Shown: positions 26,141 through 35,613, numbered from the stretch's first letter. The stretch: 64,000 nucleotides of DNA from JBCBGF01 sp038526915 (GCA_038526915.1 JBCBGF010000002.1:372001-436000), one strand, 5' to 3'. Made by a program: numbers and translations. The notes: generated by a model from the sequence alone, not told the origin.

Positions 26141-27484
26141 TCAGCCCTCAATCTCAATTTTCGTTAGGCAGTCGCGCAGCGCCATGCCGTATTCGTATTT
26201 TGCGGGACAGGCGAACCCCGCAAGACCGAGGTCTTCTTCATCCAGTTCCAACGCGCCAAGCGCCTGTGCCTGATCGGTGTCCATCACCAACAGCGCACGC
26301 AGAAGCTGGGTCGGAAGAAAGTCCTGCGGCATTAGCTCTTCGAACGTGCCCAGCGGCACCATCGCGCGGCGGCCCCCGTTCATGTTTGAGGTCAGCGGAT
26401 AGGTCTTTTGCGCCAAGGCCGAGCCCAGAACCGGCTGCACGGCGTATTTCTCGAACATCGGGCGGATCCACCCCATCGGGATCTGCTTTGTGTCTTCTTC
26501 GATCAACGTCACCTGCCGGGCATAGCGGCCCAGATACGCGCTTTGCGCCTGCCCGCTGCGACCGCTGAGCACCGATCCAGAGATCAGGCGCGCCTGCCGA
26601 TCACTGGGCAGATCCTGATCGCAAAGCTCGATCATCGAGGCCCCGACGGTGGTGCGCACCAGACGCGGCGACGCGCAAATCGGGCCGGCAAGCGCGATCA
26701 CGCGCGTCCCATCAAAACGCTGGGTCAGGAACAGCCGCCCGATGGCCAACACATCGCCGTAGCCAATGGTCCAAACGGTCTTGGTGCTGTCTGGCGGCTC
26801 CAGGAAATGCATGTGCGTCCCAGCAAGGCCCACGGGGTGCGGTCCTGAGAATGCTGCCGCCTCCACACCCGCGACATCGCCGCCGGGGATATCAGCCCCT
26901 TCGACATGGCAAAGATACGTTGCTCCCTCTGACAGGGCCGCGACGCACTCCAAGCCCTTCACAAAGGCCTCAGCTTCATCGGCGATGATCGGAACCGGGT
27001 CCGGGGCCAAAGGCTCGGTATCCATGGCGGTCACATAGATCGCGGCTGGCCGACTGTCGGCTGCCGGAACCTTGGAGTATGGCCGTGTGCGGAACGACGT
27101 CCAAAGCCCTGCGGCGCAAAGCTTTTCCGCAATCGCATCCGCGTCGCCGTCGCCGCCGACATCTGAGAAGTCGACCGGTTCTGCTGCGTTGGTGTCCGCC
27201 TCGATCTCAATGCTCACCAATCGCCGGCGGGCGCCGCGATTGATCCGCGAGACACGGCCCGACACGGGCGAGACGATCTGGGCTTCGGGCAGATCCTTGT
27301 GGAACATCACCGGTGCGCCCGCACCGATCGCCGCACCTTCTTCCACCAGGATACGCGGCTTCAGCCCCTGATAGTCATCCCCCAGAATGCCGACATATCG
27401 TGTCGTCGCGGGCGTAATCGCACCGTCTTGGACAGCGCCCTCAATCGGAATATCCAAACCGCGCTTCAGCGCAAAACGCTTCAC
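26141..27484 (-). CDS. nqrA: Na+-NQR subunit A
   Basis: NqrA is the peripheral cytoplasmic subunit that contributes to quinone binding. The 447-residue protein starts MKRFALKRGLDIPIEGA and has GDDYQGLKPRILVEEGAAI near residue 34, the biotinyl/lipoyl-like fold that precedes SPVSGRVSRINRGARRR. The C-terminal part (QIPMGWIRPMFEKYAVQ, MVPLGTFEELMP) is complete. The start is GTG at 27484 with a GAGAGG site 8 nt upstream. It is the first gene of the operon. Confidence 0.96.
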   Translation of the reverse strand: MKRFALKRGLDIPIEGAVQDGAITPATTRYVGILGDDYQGLKPRILVEEGAAIGAGAPVMFHKDLPEAQIVSPVSGRVSRINRGARRRLVSIEIEADTNAAEPVDFSDVGGDGDADAIAEKLCAAGLWTSFRTRPYSKVPAADSRPAAIYVTAMDTEPLAPDPVPIIADEAEAFVKGLECVAALSEGATYLCHVEGADIPGGDVAGVEAAAFSGPHPVGLAGTHMHFLEPPDSTKTVWTIGYGDVLAIGRLFLTQRFDGTRVIALAGPICASPRLVRTTVGASMIELCDQDLPSDRQARLISGSVLSGRSGQAQSAYLGRYARQVTLIEEDTKQIPMGWIRPMFEKYAVQPVLGSALAQKTYPLTSNMNGGRRAMVPLGTFEELMPQDFLPTQLLRALLVMDTDQAQALGALELDEEDLGLAGFACPAKYEYGMALRDCLTKIEIEG

Positions 27485-27499
27485 AGCTGACTGCCTCTC

Positions 27500-27526
27500 A
27501 CATCAAACCCCCGGTTTTTTTGATGT
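27500..27526 (-). other. Leader hairpin before nqrA
   Basis: An 8-bp inverted repeat (ACATCAAA at 27500-27507 and TTTGATGT at 27519-27526) lies 16 bp upstream of the nqrA start. The pairing can extend through CC/GG with a bulge in the T-run. It could form in the 5' leader of the nqr mRNA; whether it regulates translation is unknown. Confidence 0.35.
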
Positions 27527-27691
27527 CCAAAAACCAACGGCGGTGGTCTCCTCACCAAGCTTGAATGGTCCCAAGCCTGAATAGTCTAGTGTATATCGCA
27601 ATAATTTTCCGGTGACCTGGCTCACTATGTCACGGACAACCTGGCGCAGGCACGCGGTAGGGTAGACGCGACATTAGCAAGAGGTGTGGAA

Positions 27692-28708
27692 GTGGCCGAT
27701 CTTCTGAAATTGTCGCGTCGTTCGGTTTTGATGATGCCGATCGCCCTGGCGGCCTGCAAAAACGGCGCATCGGTTCTGCGGCTGACCGGCCCAACGATGG
27801 GCACGACGTTTACTGTTGTCGCCATCGATGAAGAGCGGTCGCTGACCGAGGCTGATCTGTCTGGCGTCATCCAGACCGCCCTGGCCGAGGTTGACGCGAG
27901 CCTGTCGAACTGGAACCCGCGTTCCGAGATTTCGCGCCTCAATGCCACGACAGATGCCAACGCGTTCCAGATGTCACGCGACCTGGCGACGGTCATGGAT
28001 GCGGCAGAGACCGTCCACCTGGCCAGCGATGGCCGCTTCGACACGACGATGGGGCCCTTGATTGAGCTATGGGGCTTTGGTGCCCCCGGCACGTCGCCGA
28101 TGCCGACCGAAGACGCCATCGCCGAGGCTCTGTCGCGCACGGGCCACGGCAACGTCCTGTCGCTGGACGCAAACGCCGTGCGCAAACGGCGCGCGGAGGC
28201 TCAGGTCTATCTGGCCGGGATCGGTAAGGGCTATGGCGCCGACCATGTGGCGCGGGCCATCGAGGCGTTGGGCATTCGCAACTACATGGTGGAAATCGGC
28301 GGCGACATCTATGCGTCTGGTCGTAACACCGGCGGCGTCCCCTGGCAGATCGGGATTGAAACACCCACCGCGCTTGGCGGCGGTGTGCACCAGGTCGTGG
28401 GTCTGTCGGGCTTGGGCCTGGCGTCCTCGGGCGACTATCGCAACTATTTCGAACAGGATGGCCGCCGCTTCAGCCATGTGATCGATCCCGGCACGGGCCA
28501 CCCGATCACACACCAGACGGCGTCTGCCACGGTGCTTGCAGAAAACTCGATGCTGGCCGATGCATGGTCGACAGCCATGCTTATATTAGGCCGTGAACGC
28601 GGGCGTGAGATTGCCGAGGCGCATGACGTGGCGGTTCTGTTCATCGACCGTGATGGAACAGACTTCCGGTCTGAGGCAAGCACGCGTTTTGACGAATTGA
28701 CCGCCTGA
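27692..28708 (+). CDS. apbE: FAD:protein FMN transferase ApbE
   Basis: ApbE transfers FMN from FAD to Thr in target proteins, here most likely NqrB and NqrC. The 338-residue protein has a twin-arginine-like, lipobox-containing N-terminus (LSRRSVLMMPIALAACKNG), then GPTMGTTFTVVA near residue 35, WNPRSEISRLNA near 80, the metal- and FAD-binding VYLAGIGKGYGADHVARA near 172, and MVEIGGDIYASG near 198, followed by GLASSGDYRNYF. The GTG at 27692 has an AAGAGG site 7 nt upstream and is preferred to GTG 27686. It is divergent from nqrA. Confidence 0.95.
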   Translation: MADLLKLSRRSVLMMPIALAACKNGASVLRLTGPTMGTTFTVVAIDEERSLTEADLSGVIQTALAEVDASLSNWNPRSEISRLNATTDANAFQMSRDLATVMDAAETVHLASDGRFDTTMGPLIELWGFGAPGTSPMPTEDAIAEALSRTGHGNVLSLDANAVRKRRAEAQVYLAGIGKGYGADHVARAIEALGIRNYMVEIGGDIYASGRNTGGVPWQIGIETPTALGGGVHQVVGLSGLGLASSGDYRNYFEQDGRRFSHVIDPGTGHPITHQTASATVLAENSMLADAWSTAMLILGRERGREIAEAHDVAVLFIDRDGTDFRSEASTRFDELTA

Positions 28709-28731
28709 CGTCGAGGATCGGGAAGGCTGAC

Positions 28732-28977
28732 ATGTCAACGTTTCTGGCAACATTTGTGGTGTTTGGCGTGGTTGTCGTTGGGATGGCGCTTGGCGTGATC
28801 TTCATGGGCCGATCGATCAAAGGCAGCTGCGGTGGCCTGAACGCCATCGGCGATGCGGATCAATGCCTTGTCTGCAACAAGGAGATTGATCCCAACAGCC
28901 CCCTGCGTGACCGACTGCAGTGCCCGCGTGCGCGCAAGATGCTGGAACGCGCTGCGGCAGAGGCTGAAAAACCCTAG
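28732..28977 (+). CDS. nqrM: Na+-NQR maturation protein NqrM
   Basis: NqrM is needed to mature Na+-NQR, probably delivering iron to the NqrD-NqrE Fe-S site. The 81-residue protein has one N-terminal membrane helix (FLATFVVFGVVVVGMALGVIFM) and the family Cys cluster KGSCGGLNAIG and DQCLVCNKE near residues 32-48. It follows apbE by 23 bp in the same orientation, which supports the functional link. Its TAG stop overlaps a convergent stop in CTAG. Confidence 0.95.
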   Translation: MSTFLATFVVFGVVVVGMALGVIFMGRSIKGSCGGLNAIGDADQCLVCNKEIDPNSPLRDRLQCPRARKMLERAAAEAEKP

Positions 28978-29162
28978 GACGGCACCACCAAGGGGGTGAA
29001 TCCCAAGGTCAGCAACCCTGCGGCTGCAAGCCCGCCCCACAGCCACAACTGCCACTGCGGCCCCTCATCCTTCCAGATGCGCCGGAACTTGTAGCCCGCA
29101 ATGCAGGCGACCACGAAAATGGTCACCGCCACAGGGGGCGTCAGGATCAAACCGCTGAGCAC
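28974..29162 (-). CDS. Small two-helix membrane protein (62 aa)
   Basis: A 62-residue protein with two membrane helices (LTPPVAVTIFVVACIAGYKF and LWLWGGLAAAGLLTLGFTPL) linked by a charged loop (RRIWKDEGPQWQ). The open frame extends to 29345, but the upstream part is not hydrophobic and runs over the CBS gene. A GTG at 29162 has GGGGAG 6 nt upstream and gives a compact start. The family is unknown. The stop shares CTAG with nqrM, so it is convergent with the NQR accessory genes. Confidence 0.62.
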   Translation of the reverse strand: MLSGLILTPPVAVTIFVVACIAGYKFRRIWKDEGPQWQLWLWGGLAAAGLLTLGFTPLVVPS

Positions 29163-29237
29163 CGCGATCTCCCCAAATCGTTGCGTTTGAGTTTTAACGT
29201 GGATGCCGTATGCTTCAACGCGGGGAGGAACGCCACC

Positions 29238-29759
29238 ATGCCAGCATCCTATCAAGCGCCAATGCGCAGAGACCGCGAAAAAAAGCGCACGCTCAGCCAA
29301 ACATCGGGCAGCAACTTGAAGACCGAGGGTCTGACAGTCGGGCATGTGCTTGAGGGGCGATCGCCGATCGTGTTCTCGATCACGCCGGAAGAATCGCTGG
29401 GCGATGCTGTCGTGGTTCTACGCGACAAAGGGATCGGCGCGCTTGTCGTGACAGATGCAGACGGCGCGTTGTGTGGCATTCTGTCGGAACGCGACATCGT
29501 GCGAAAGCTGGCAGACACGCCGGGGCAAACCCTGCCGCAAAAGGTCGGCGACGTAATGACCGAGGACGTGAAGACCTGCAGCCCCAACGATACCGTCGTC
29601 TCAGTCCTGCAAACGATGAACACCGGTCGGTTTCGCCATATGCCGGTCACCGATCCCTCAGGTCTGATCGGGATGATCACCATCGGCGACGTGGTCGGGT
29701 TCCGCTTGAGCGAGTTGGAACATGAGACTTTGCAGCTCAAGCAGTTGATTGTGGGCTAG
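29238..29759 (+). CDS. CBS-domain protein
   Basis: A 173-residue protein made of two CBS repeats. Repeat one starts TVGHVLEGRSPIVFSITPEESLG (region from residue 34) with DAVVVLRDKGIGALVVTD and CGILSERDIVRKLAD. Repeat two has VGDVMTEDVKTCSPNDTVVSVL near 98, RFRHMPVTDPSGLIGMITIGDVV, then a C-terminal helix. Pairs of CBS repeats bind adenine nucleotides and act as energy or redox-stress sensors. The ATG at 29238 follows a strong GGGGAGGAA site. The partner protein is unknown. Confidence 0.88.
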   Translation: MPASYQAPMRRDREKKRTLSQTSGSNLKTEGLTVGHVLEGRSPIVFSITPEESLGDAVVVLRDKGIGALVVTDADGALCGILSERDIVRKLADTPGQTLPQKVGDVMTEDVKTCSPNDTVVSVLQTMNTGRFRHMPVTDPSGLIGMITIGDVVGFRLSELEHETLQLKQLIVG

Positions 29760-29780
29760 CTGCGCCTCAATCGTCGCAGG

Positions 29781-31070
29781 CTATCCACCTACAGGCCGAT
29801 GCCGCCGCCGCACCGTCTCTGGCCGCCCCTCCAGTGTCAGTCGGCTATCGTTTCGGGTCTTCTGAGACACAACTTTGCCCTTTGAGATCACCACCAGCCG
29901 ATCGGGCCTCAGGCGCACCGCCTCGATCGGATCGCCGGCATCGAGCACCACAAGCGACGCCACCGCCCCTTCATGCAGCCCGTAGTCGGCCAACCCGAGG
30001 ATCGCCGCGTTCTCAACCGTCACCATGTCAAAACACCGCCGCATCTCTTCGGGGGATGACATCTGAGCGACGTGCAACCCCATGAACGCCACATCCAGCA
30101 TGTCCGCCGTGCCCAACGAATACCACGGATCACGCGCGCAATCCTGGCCCCAGCCCACGCGAATACCCGCTGCCTGCATCTCCTTCACGCGGGTCAGACC
30201 GCGGCGCTTGGGATAGGTGTCATGGCGGCCCTGCAGCATGATGTTGATCAGCGGATTGGGAATCGCACTGATTTCAGCCTCGGCGATCAGGGGGATCAGC
30301 TTGGAGACATAGTAGTTGTCCATCGAATGCATCGAGGTCAGGTGTGACCCCGCCACCCTGCCCTGCAGGCCAAGGCGTTGCGTCTCATAAGCCAGGCTTT
30401 CGATATGGCGCGACAGCGGATCGTCGGTCTCATCGCAATGCATATCGACCGGCAGCCCCCGCTCTGCCGCGATTTCGCACAGCATCCGCACGCTTTCGGC
30501 CCCGTCGGACATCGTCCGCTCGAAATGCGGAATGCCGCCCACCACATCGACGCCCATATCGAGCGCACGCAGTGTGTTGGCGTGGGCCGTGGGATCGCGC
30601 AGCAACCCGTCCTGCGGGAAGGCGACAAGCTGAAGGTCGAGGTAGGGGCGCACCGCTTCACGGACATGCAGCATCGCCTCGACACCCTTGAGGCTGTCAT
30701 CGCAGGTATCCACATGGCTGCGGATCGCGAGGAGGCCCATGGAGACCGCCCAGTCACAATAGGTCAGCGCACGCTCGACCATCTCGTCGACCGTCGCGAT
30801 CTGTTTCAGCTCGCCCCACAGCCCGATCCCCTCTAGAAGGGTGCCCGACGCATTGATCCGAGGCGTGCCGTAGCTAAGCGTGGCATCCATGTGGAAATGC
30901 GGATCGACAAACGGAGGTGAGACGAGATCACCGGTCGCGTCGATGGTTGTGCCCGCCTCGGCCCCGCTCAGATCGCCTAGGGCGCTGATCCGGTCCCCGG
31001 TGATGCCGATATCGGCTTTGTCGCCATCGGGCAAAGTTCCACCGGACACGACGATATCAAAGTTTGCCAT
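29781..31070 (-). CDS. codA: Cytosine deaminase-like amidohydrolase
   Basis: A 429-residue metal-dependent amidohydrolase of the CodA type, converting cytosine (or a related heterocycle) to uracil with release of ammonia. Metal and catalytic residues are visible: VDPHFHMDATLS (HxH) near residue 57, HVDTCDDSL near 113, DMHCDETDDPLSRH near 209 with the catalytic Glu, SHLTSMHSM near 242, and GWGQDCARDPWYSLG near 309 with the final Asp. It overlaps the permease gene by one base and is the last gene of a BMP-type nucleoside transporter operon, which supports a nucleobase substrate. Exact specificity is inferred. Confidence 0.85.
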   Translation of the reverse strand: MANFDIVVSGGTLPDGDKADIGITGDRISALGDLSGAEAGTTIDATGDLVSPPFVDPHFHMDATLSYGTPRINASGTLLEGIGLWGELKQIATVDEMVERALTYCDWAVSMGLLAIRSHVDTCDDSLKGVEAMLHVREAVRPYLDLQLVAFPQDGLLRDPTAHANTLRALDMGVDVVGGIPHFERTMSDGAESVRMLCEIAAERGLPVDMHCDETDDPLSRHIESLAYETQRLGLQGRVAGSHLTSMHSMDNYYVSKLIPLIAEAEISAIPNPLINIMLQGRHDTYPKRRGLTRVKEMQAAGIRVGWGQDCARDPWYSLGTADMLDVAFMGLHVAQMSSPEEMRRCFDMVTVENAAILGLADYGLHEGAVASLVVLDAGDPIEAVRLRPDRLVVISKGKVVSQKTRNDSRLTLEGRPETVRRRHRPVGG

Positions 31071-32014
31071 CAGCGTTCTCCGCGGTTGTAGGGCACCATC
31101 AGTGCGGCGGGCACTTCGGCGCGGCGTGACATCAAGATCAACGCCAGGATCGACAGGATGTAGGGGATCATCAGGAAAATCTGATAGGGCACAAGGACGC
31201 CAAGGCCGGTCTGCTGCAACCGGATTTGCAGCGCGTCAAAAGCCGCAAACAACAGCGCCCCGATCAGCGCCTTGCCCGGGCGCCAGGCCCCGAAGACCAC
31301 AAGCGCGATGCAGATCCAGCCGCGGCCATTGACCATCTCAAAGAAAAAGCTGTCAAAGGCCGACATGGTCAAAAACGCGCCCCCCACGGCCATCAGGCCC
31401 GACCCGACGATCACAGCGCCCATTCTGAGCGCAGTGACCGACAGACCCTGCGCCTCGACCGCCGACGGGTTTTCACCCACCGCGCGCAAAGCCAGGCCAA
31501 GCGGCGTGCGGTAAAGGACGAAGGCGGTCAGGGCCACCACAGCAAAGGCCAGGTAGGTCAGCGGCGTCTGGTGAAACAGCGCCTGCCCGAAAATCGGGAT
31601 GTCGGAGAGGATCGGAATTTCATAGGGCTGAAACGGCGTGATCCGCGGCGGGCTGGTCACTTCCGGCAGGGCCAGGCGATAGGCAAAATAGGCGGTCGAT
31701 GTCGCCAGAAGCGTGATGCCCAGGCCGACCACGTGCTGGGACAAGCCAAAGGGCACTGTGAGCGTCGCGTGGAGCAGGCCAAAGAGCATGCCTGCCCCCA
31801 TGGCCACTGCGACCCCGACCCAAAGACCCGTGCCCAGATAGACGGCCATCCAACCGGCAAACGCGCCGACCACCATGATCCCTTCGATACCAAGGTTCAG
31901 CACGCCCGCGCGTTCGCAGATCAACTCACCCATGGTTGCAAAGATGAGGGGTGAGGCGATCCGCACCGCCGCGGCCCAGAAGCTGGCAGAAAGGAGGATA
32001 TCGAGCCCCTCCAT
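31070..32014 (-). CDS. ABC transporter permease, nucleoside type (second)
   Basis: A 314-residue membrane protein of the branched-chain/BMP-associated permease family (YufQ/NupC-like). It has about nine helices, begins DILLSASFWAAAVRIASPLIFATMGELICERAG (region), with VLNLGIEGIMVVGAFAGWM near residue 38 and the cytoplasmic coupling region VGENPSAVEAQGLSVTALRMGAV near 170. It would form the channel with the permease encoded just upstream. The single-base overlaps on both sides show operon structure. Confidence 0.92.
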   Translation of the reverse strand: MEGLDILLSASFWAAAVRIASPLIFATMGELICERAGVLNLGIEGIMVVGAFAGWMAVYLGTGLWVGVAVAMGAGMLFGLLHATLTVPFGLSQHVVGLGITLLATSTAYFAYRLALPEVTSPPRITPFQPYEIPILSDIPIFGQALFHQTPLTYLAFAVVALTAFVLYRTPLGLALRAVGENPSAVEAQGLSVTALRMGAVIVGSGLMAVGGAFLTMSAFDSFFFEMVNGRGWICIALVVFGAWRPGKALIGALLFAAFDALQIRLQQTGLGVLVPYQIFLMIPYILSILALILMSRRAEVPAALMVPYNRGER

Positions 32015-33063
32015 CAGCCGCGCACGATCCGGAACCGCGCAAGCAGGATCGCCAGCACCATGAAAAGAAGGGCCGTCGCCAGCAGGATGTCGGCGATATA
32101 GGTGGGCACGGCTGCGGCGCGGCTCATGCTGTCGGCCCCCACAAAGACGCCGGCCACAAAGATCGCGGAGACAACGACGCCCAGAGGGTGCAAAAGCGCC
32201 AGCATGGCCACGATAATCCCGCTGTAGCCAAAGCCCGGACTGAGATCGAGCGTGAGCGATCCTTTGAGCCCCGCCACCTCCGAGAACCCCGCCAGGGCCG
32301 CCAGCCCGCCCGACAACAGCGCTGTCTTCACCAGGACAACGTTCACCGGGATGCCCGCAAACCGCGCCGCGCGCGGGTTCAGCCCGACGGCGCGGATCTC
32401 ATAACCCAACGTCGTGCGCGTCTCGATCACCCAGACCACGACCGCACAGATCAGCGCCAGCGCAAACCCCCAATGCAGGCGCAACCCCTCGACGATCCGG
32501 GGCAACCGTGCCTCCGGGTCGAGCCGCGGCGATTTCGGCCAACCCATGCCCATCGGATCCTTCAGCGGCCCCTCCAGCAGGAGGGAGATGAACAAAAGCA
32601 TGATGAAATTGAACAGAAGCGTGGTCACGACCTCATCCACGCCAAAGCGCGTCTTCAGGATCACCGGGCCAAGCAGGACCAACGCGCCGCCGACCATTGC
32701 GGCAAAGGCAATCAGGATCAGGGGCTGCGGCCCGGGCAGGCCAAGGGCCGAGGTGCCGAAGATCACGGTCACCAGCGCCCCCATGTAAAGCTGCGCCTCG
32801 GCGCCGATGTTCCAAAGCTTCGCGCGAAAGGCCACAGCCACGGCAAGCCCTGTAAAGATCAGCGGCGTCGCGCGGTTCAGCGTCTCCAATGCCGCGAATT
32901 GCGATCCGGCGGCCCCTTTCAAGATCAGCCCCAGCGTGGCGAAGGGATTGGCGCCCGCAAGCAGCGCAAGGAGTGACGCCACCACAATCGACAGGGCCAA
33001 CGCCACAGCCGGGAACCCCAGGGACCGCGCAAGCGTGGGGTTGGCGACCGGCTCAAGCCGCAT
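32014..33063 (-). CDS. ABC transporter permease, nucleoside type (first)
   Basis: A 349-residue permease (YufP-like) with about ten helices. Typical elements are GLAVAVAFRAKLWNIGAEAQLYMGAL near residue 83, a loop unique to this family, and IRAVGLNPRAARFAGIPVN near 223, the coupling helix, followed by LPGFGYS-type text (LSPGFGYSGIIVAMLA). It overlaps the ATPase gene by 11 bp. Confidence 0.92.
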   Translation of the reverse strand: MRLEPVANPTLARSLGFPAVALALSIVVASLLALLAGANPFATLGLILKGAAGSQFAALETLNRATPLIFTGLAVAVAFRAKLWNIGAEAQLYMGALVTVIFGTSALGLPGPQPLILIAFAAMVGGALVLLGPVILKTRFGVDEVVTTLLFNFIMLLFISLLLEGPLKDPMGMGWPKSPRLDPEARLPRIVEGLRLHWGFALALICAVVVWVIETRTTLGYEIRAVGLNPRAARFAGIPVNVVLVKTALLSGGLAALAGFSEVAGLKGSLTLDLSPGFGYSGIIVAMLALLHPLGVVVSAIFVAGVFVGADSMSRAAAVPTYIADILLATALLFMVLAILLARFRIVRG

Positions 33064-34591
33064 GGTCGAACCCTTCCCCGGCCATCCAACGCCCCAACTC
33101 GGTCGCGGTGATGGAGCCCCGTGGGAACTCGGGCGACAGCCGCCCGCCTGACATCACGCGGATCGCATCGGCCAGCGCCAGGATTTCGTCCAGATCTTCC
33201 GAGATCAGCAGGATGGCCGCGCCCTCATCCCGCGCCGCGATCAACCGTTCCTGCACATAGGTCACCGCGCCAATGTCCAGCCCCCGCACGGGCTGATTGG
33301 CCAGGATAATACGCGGATGTGACTCCAGCGCGCGACCGAGGATCAGCTTTTGCATGTTCCCGCCCGACAACAGCCGGATCTGTGTGTCTGGCCCCGGGCA
33401 GCGCACGTCATAGCGTTCGATCACCCCGCGCGCGAACGCGTCCGCAGCCAGCCAGCGCATCCAGCCCGCACGGCTGAGATCTTCGTTCCGATAACTCTCC
33501 AGGATCGCGTTCTCGGTCAGGGTGAAATCAGCGATGCTACCGGTGCTGTGGCGATCTTCGGGGATCCGCCCAATCTCGGCGGCCAGGGCAGCACGTGGCG
33601 ACCACGCCGATACCACCGCATTCCCAATCCGCATCTCGCCTTCCTGGGGCACCGCCTCGCCCGACAGAAGATCGGCCAGCGCCCCCTGCCCGTTCCCCGA
33701 CACACCCGCAAGACCCAGGATCTGACCCGCGCGCAGATCCAGATCGATCCCCTTCAGTCCCGTCCGGTGACCCGGCGGATGCGCCGACACGCCGCGCAGG
33801 CTCAGAAGGGCCGCACCGGGTTTTGCCTCGGACGGCACCGGTTGCGCGATCTCGGCCCCGACCATCAGCGCGGCCAGTTCATCGGGTGTTGTCTGAGATG
33901 TTGGACGCTCCCCCACCAGCTTGCCGTGCCGCAGCACCAGTACCCGGTTCGAGATCGCTATCACCTCGTGCAGTTTGTGCGAGATGAAAATGACCGACAG
34001 CCCCTTGGCCACGGCCTTGCGCAAGGTCTCAAACAGGGCTGTCGCCTCTTGCGGCGTCAACACCGCCGTCGGCTCATCCAGGATCAGGATGCGTGCATCG
34101 CGGTAGAGCGCTTTCAGGATCTCGACCCGCTGCCGCTCCCCCACCGACAGGGTGGCGATCTTGGCGTCGGGATCGACCGCCAGCCCAAACTCAGACGCGA
34201 GCGCCTTAACCCGCGCCTCTGCCCTGCCGCGCGCCCCGCCAAACGACCACAGCGCGGCAGTCCCGAGCAGGATGTTGTCCAGGACAGTCAGGTTTGCAGC
34301 CAACGTGAAGTGCTGATGCACCATCCCCACACCGGCTTTCAGCGCCGCACCGGTTGTCCCCGGGGGCAGCGTCTCACCGAACACCTCAACGCTTCCTTCA
34401 TCGGCCGTGTAATGGCCGAAGAGGATGTTCATCAGCGTCGTCTTGCCGGCGCCGTTTTCACCGAGAAGAGCAATGACCTCACCCCGGTAGAGCGTCACAT
34501 CGACCGCGTCGTTGGCCGTCAGGCTGCCAAAGCGTTTTGTAATTCCCTTGAGGCGCAGGACAACATCCCGCGCCTCTGCCGTGGCGGTCAT
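33053..34591 (-). CDS. Nucleoside ABC transporter ATPase (double NBD)
   Basis: A 512-residue protein with two ABC ATPase modules, as in sugar/nucleoside importers with YufO. Module one has Walker A LLGENGAGKTTLMN near residue 40, signature LSVGERQRVEILKAL and Walker B ILILDEPTAVLTPQEA. Module two (from about 260) has a degenerate Walker A (GLAGVSGNGQGALADLL) and LLSGGNMQKLILGRALE with ILANQPVRGLDIGA in place of a canonical Walker B. This asymmetry, with one full ATPase site, is the rule for the family. It overlaps the permease downstream and the binding-protein gene upstream by one base. Confidence 0.94.
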   Translation of the reverse strand: MTATAEARDVVLRLKGITKRFGSLTANDAVDVTLYRGEVIALLGENGAGKTTLMNILFGHYTADEGSVEVFGETLPPGTTGAALKAGVGMVHQHFTLAANLTVLDNILLGTAALWSFGGARGRAEARVKALASEFGLAVDPDAKIATLSVGERQRVEILKALYRDARILILDEPTAVLTPQEATALFETLRKAVAKGLSVIFISHKLHEVIAISNRVLVLRHGKLVGERPTSQTTPDELAALMVGAEIAQPVPSEAKPGAALLSLRGVSAHPPGHRTGLKGIDLDLRAGQILGLAGVSGNGQGALADLLSGEAVPQEGEMRIGNAVVSAWSPRAALAAEIGRIPEDRHSTGSIADFTLTENAILESYRNEDLSRAGWMRWLAADAFARGVIERYDVRCPGPDTQIRLLSGGNMQKLILGRALESHPRIILANQPVRGLDIGAVTYVQERLIAARDEGAAILLISEDLDEILALADAIRVMSGGRLSPEFPRGSITATELGRWMAGEGFDHAA

Positions 34592-35613
34592 CAGGTGGAC
34601 ACGGGCTCCGTATCGTCCACTTCAACGACATAGGTGCCCGCCTTGATCGCTGCCTCACGCTCAGCGACCAGAGCCATCGCCGCTTCGGGCACTTTGCCCT
34701 CGAACGTGCCAAGCGGGGCCAGCGAACAGCCGCCTTCCTTCATATACGAATAGATCCCATAATTCGCCGCCGCAAAGCTGCCATCGGCCACTGCCGCAAG
34801 GGCGGCCTGCATCGTCGGCTCAAAGTGCCACAGCGCCGAGGCCACCACCGTTTCGGGATAATCGGCCTGCGTGTCGATGACGTTGCCGATCGCGAGCACA
34901 CCCCGCTCCTGCGCCGCGTCCGAGACGCCAAAGCGTTCGGCATACATCATGTCCGCCCCATTCTCGATCATTGCAAAGGCGGTTTCCTTGGCCTTGGGCG
35001 GATCGAACCACGATCCGATGAACGACACCTGGAACGTGGCATCGGGCGTCATCTCACGCACCCCGGCCATGAAGGCATGCATCAACCGGTTCACTTCGGG
35101 GATGGGGAAGCCGCCGACCATGCCGATATTGCCGGTCTCGGTCATGGATCCTGCAATGATCCCGGTCAGATAAGCGGCGTCCTGGATGTAGTTGTCGAAC
35201 ACGGCCAGATTGGGATAGGCCGGATCGTCCAGGAAAGACGAGCCCAGAAGGAACGCGGTGTCGGGGTATTCCAGAACCACTTCCCGCGCCTCGGCCTCTA
35301 CCCCAAAGATCTCGCCCACGATCAGCTTGGCACCGCCTTCGGCATACTCGCGCATCACGCGGGTATAGTCGGTATTGGCGGTGTTTTCGGTGAAAGTGTA
35401 GCTGATCTGGCCCGCCGCTTGCGCGGCCTCAGCCGCGATGTGGATCCGGCTGACCCATTGCTGTTCGACGGGCACGGTATAGATGCCTGCGACGCTGATC
35501 GGGTCTTGCGCAAAGACGCGCTTTGGCAGGGACGCAAGCCCGGCCGCAGCCCCGGCCCCCATGATAAGGCCCCGGCGCCCGATGGATGCATTCAGCACGT
35601 TGGTGTGTTTCAT
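34591..35613 (-). CDS. BMP-family nucleoside-binding protein
   Basis: A 340-residue periplasmic binding protein of the BMP (PnrA-like) family. The N-terminus SIGRRGLIMGAGAAAGLASLP is a twin-arginine-type signal peptide, and the mature part begins QDPISVAGIYTVPVEQQWVSR. Other family elements are GAKLIVGEIFGVE, IGMVGGFPIPEVNRLMHAFMAG near residue 163 and ETAFAMIENGADMMYAE near 211. It is the first gene of the transporter/codA operon. The Tat-type leader is somewhat unusual for a binding protein. Confidence 0.92.
   Translation of the reverse strand: MKHTNVLNASIGRRGLIMGAGAAAGLASLPKRVFAQDPISVAGIYTVPVEQQWVSRIHIAAEAAQAAGQISYTFTENTANTDYTRVMREYAEGGAKLIVGEIFGVEAEAREVVLEYPDTAFLLGSSFLDDPAYPNLAVFDNYIQDAAYLTGIIAGSMTETGNIGMVGGFPIPEVNRLMHAFMAGVREMTPDATFQVSFIGSWFDPPKAKETAFAMIENGADMMYAERFGVSDAAQERGVLAIGNVIDTQADYPETVVASALWHFEPTMQAALAAVADGSFAAANYGIYSYMKEGGCSLAPLGTFEGKVPEAAMALVAEREAAIKAGTYVVEVDDTEPVST

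Noticed and set aside
33350..34633. Long plus-strand frame (427 codons) opposite the nucleoside ABC ATPase gene
   Set aside because: It is the high-GC shadow of a clear ATPase gene; the translation is rich in Arg, His and Pro and has no family motif.
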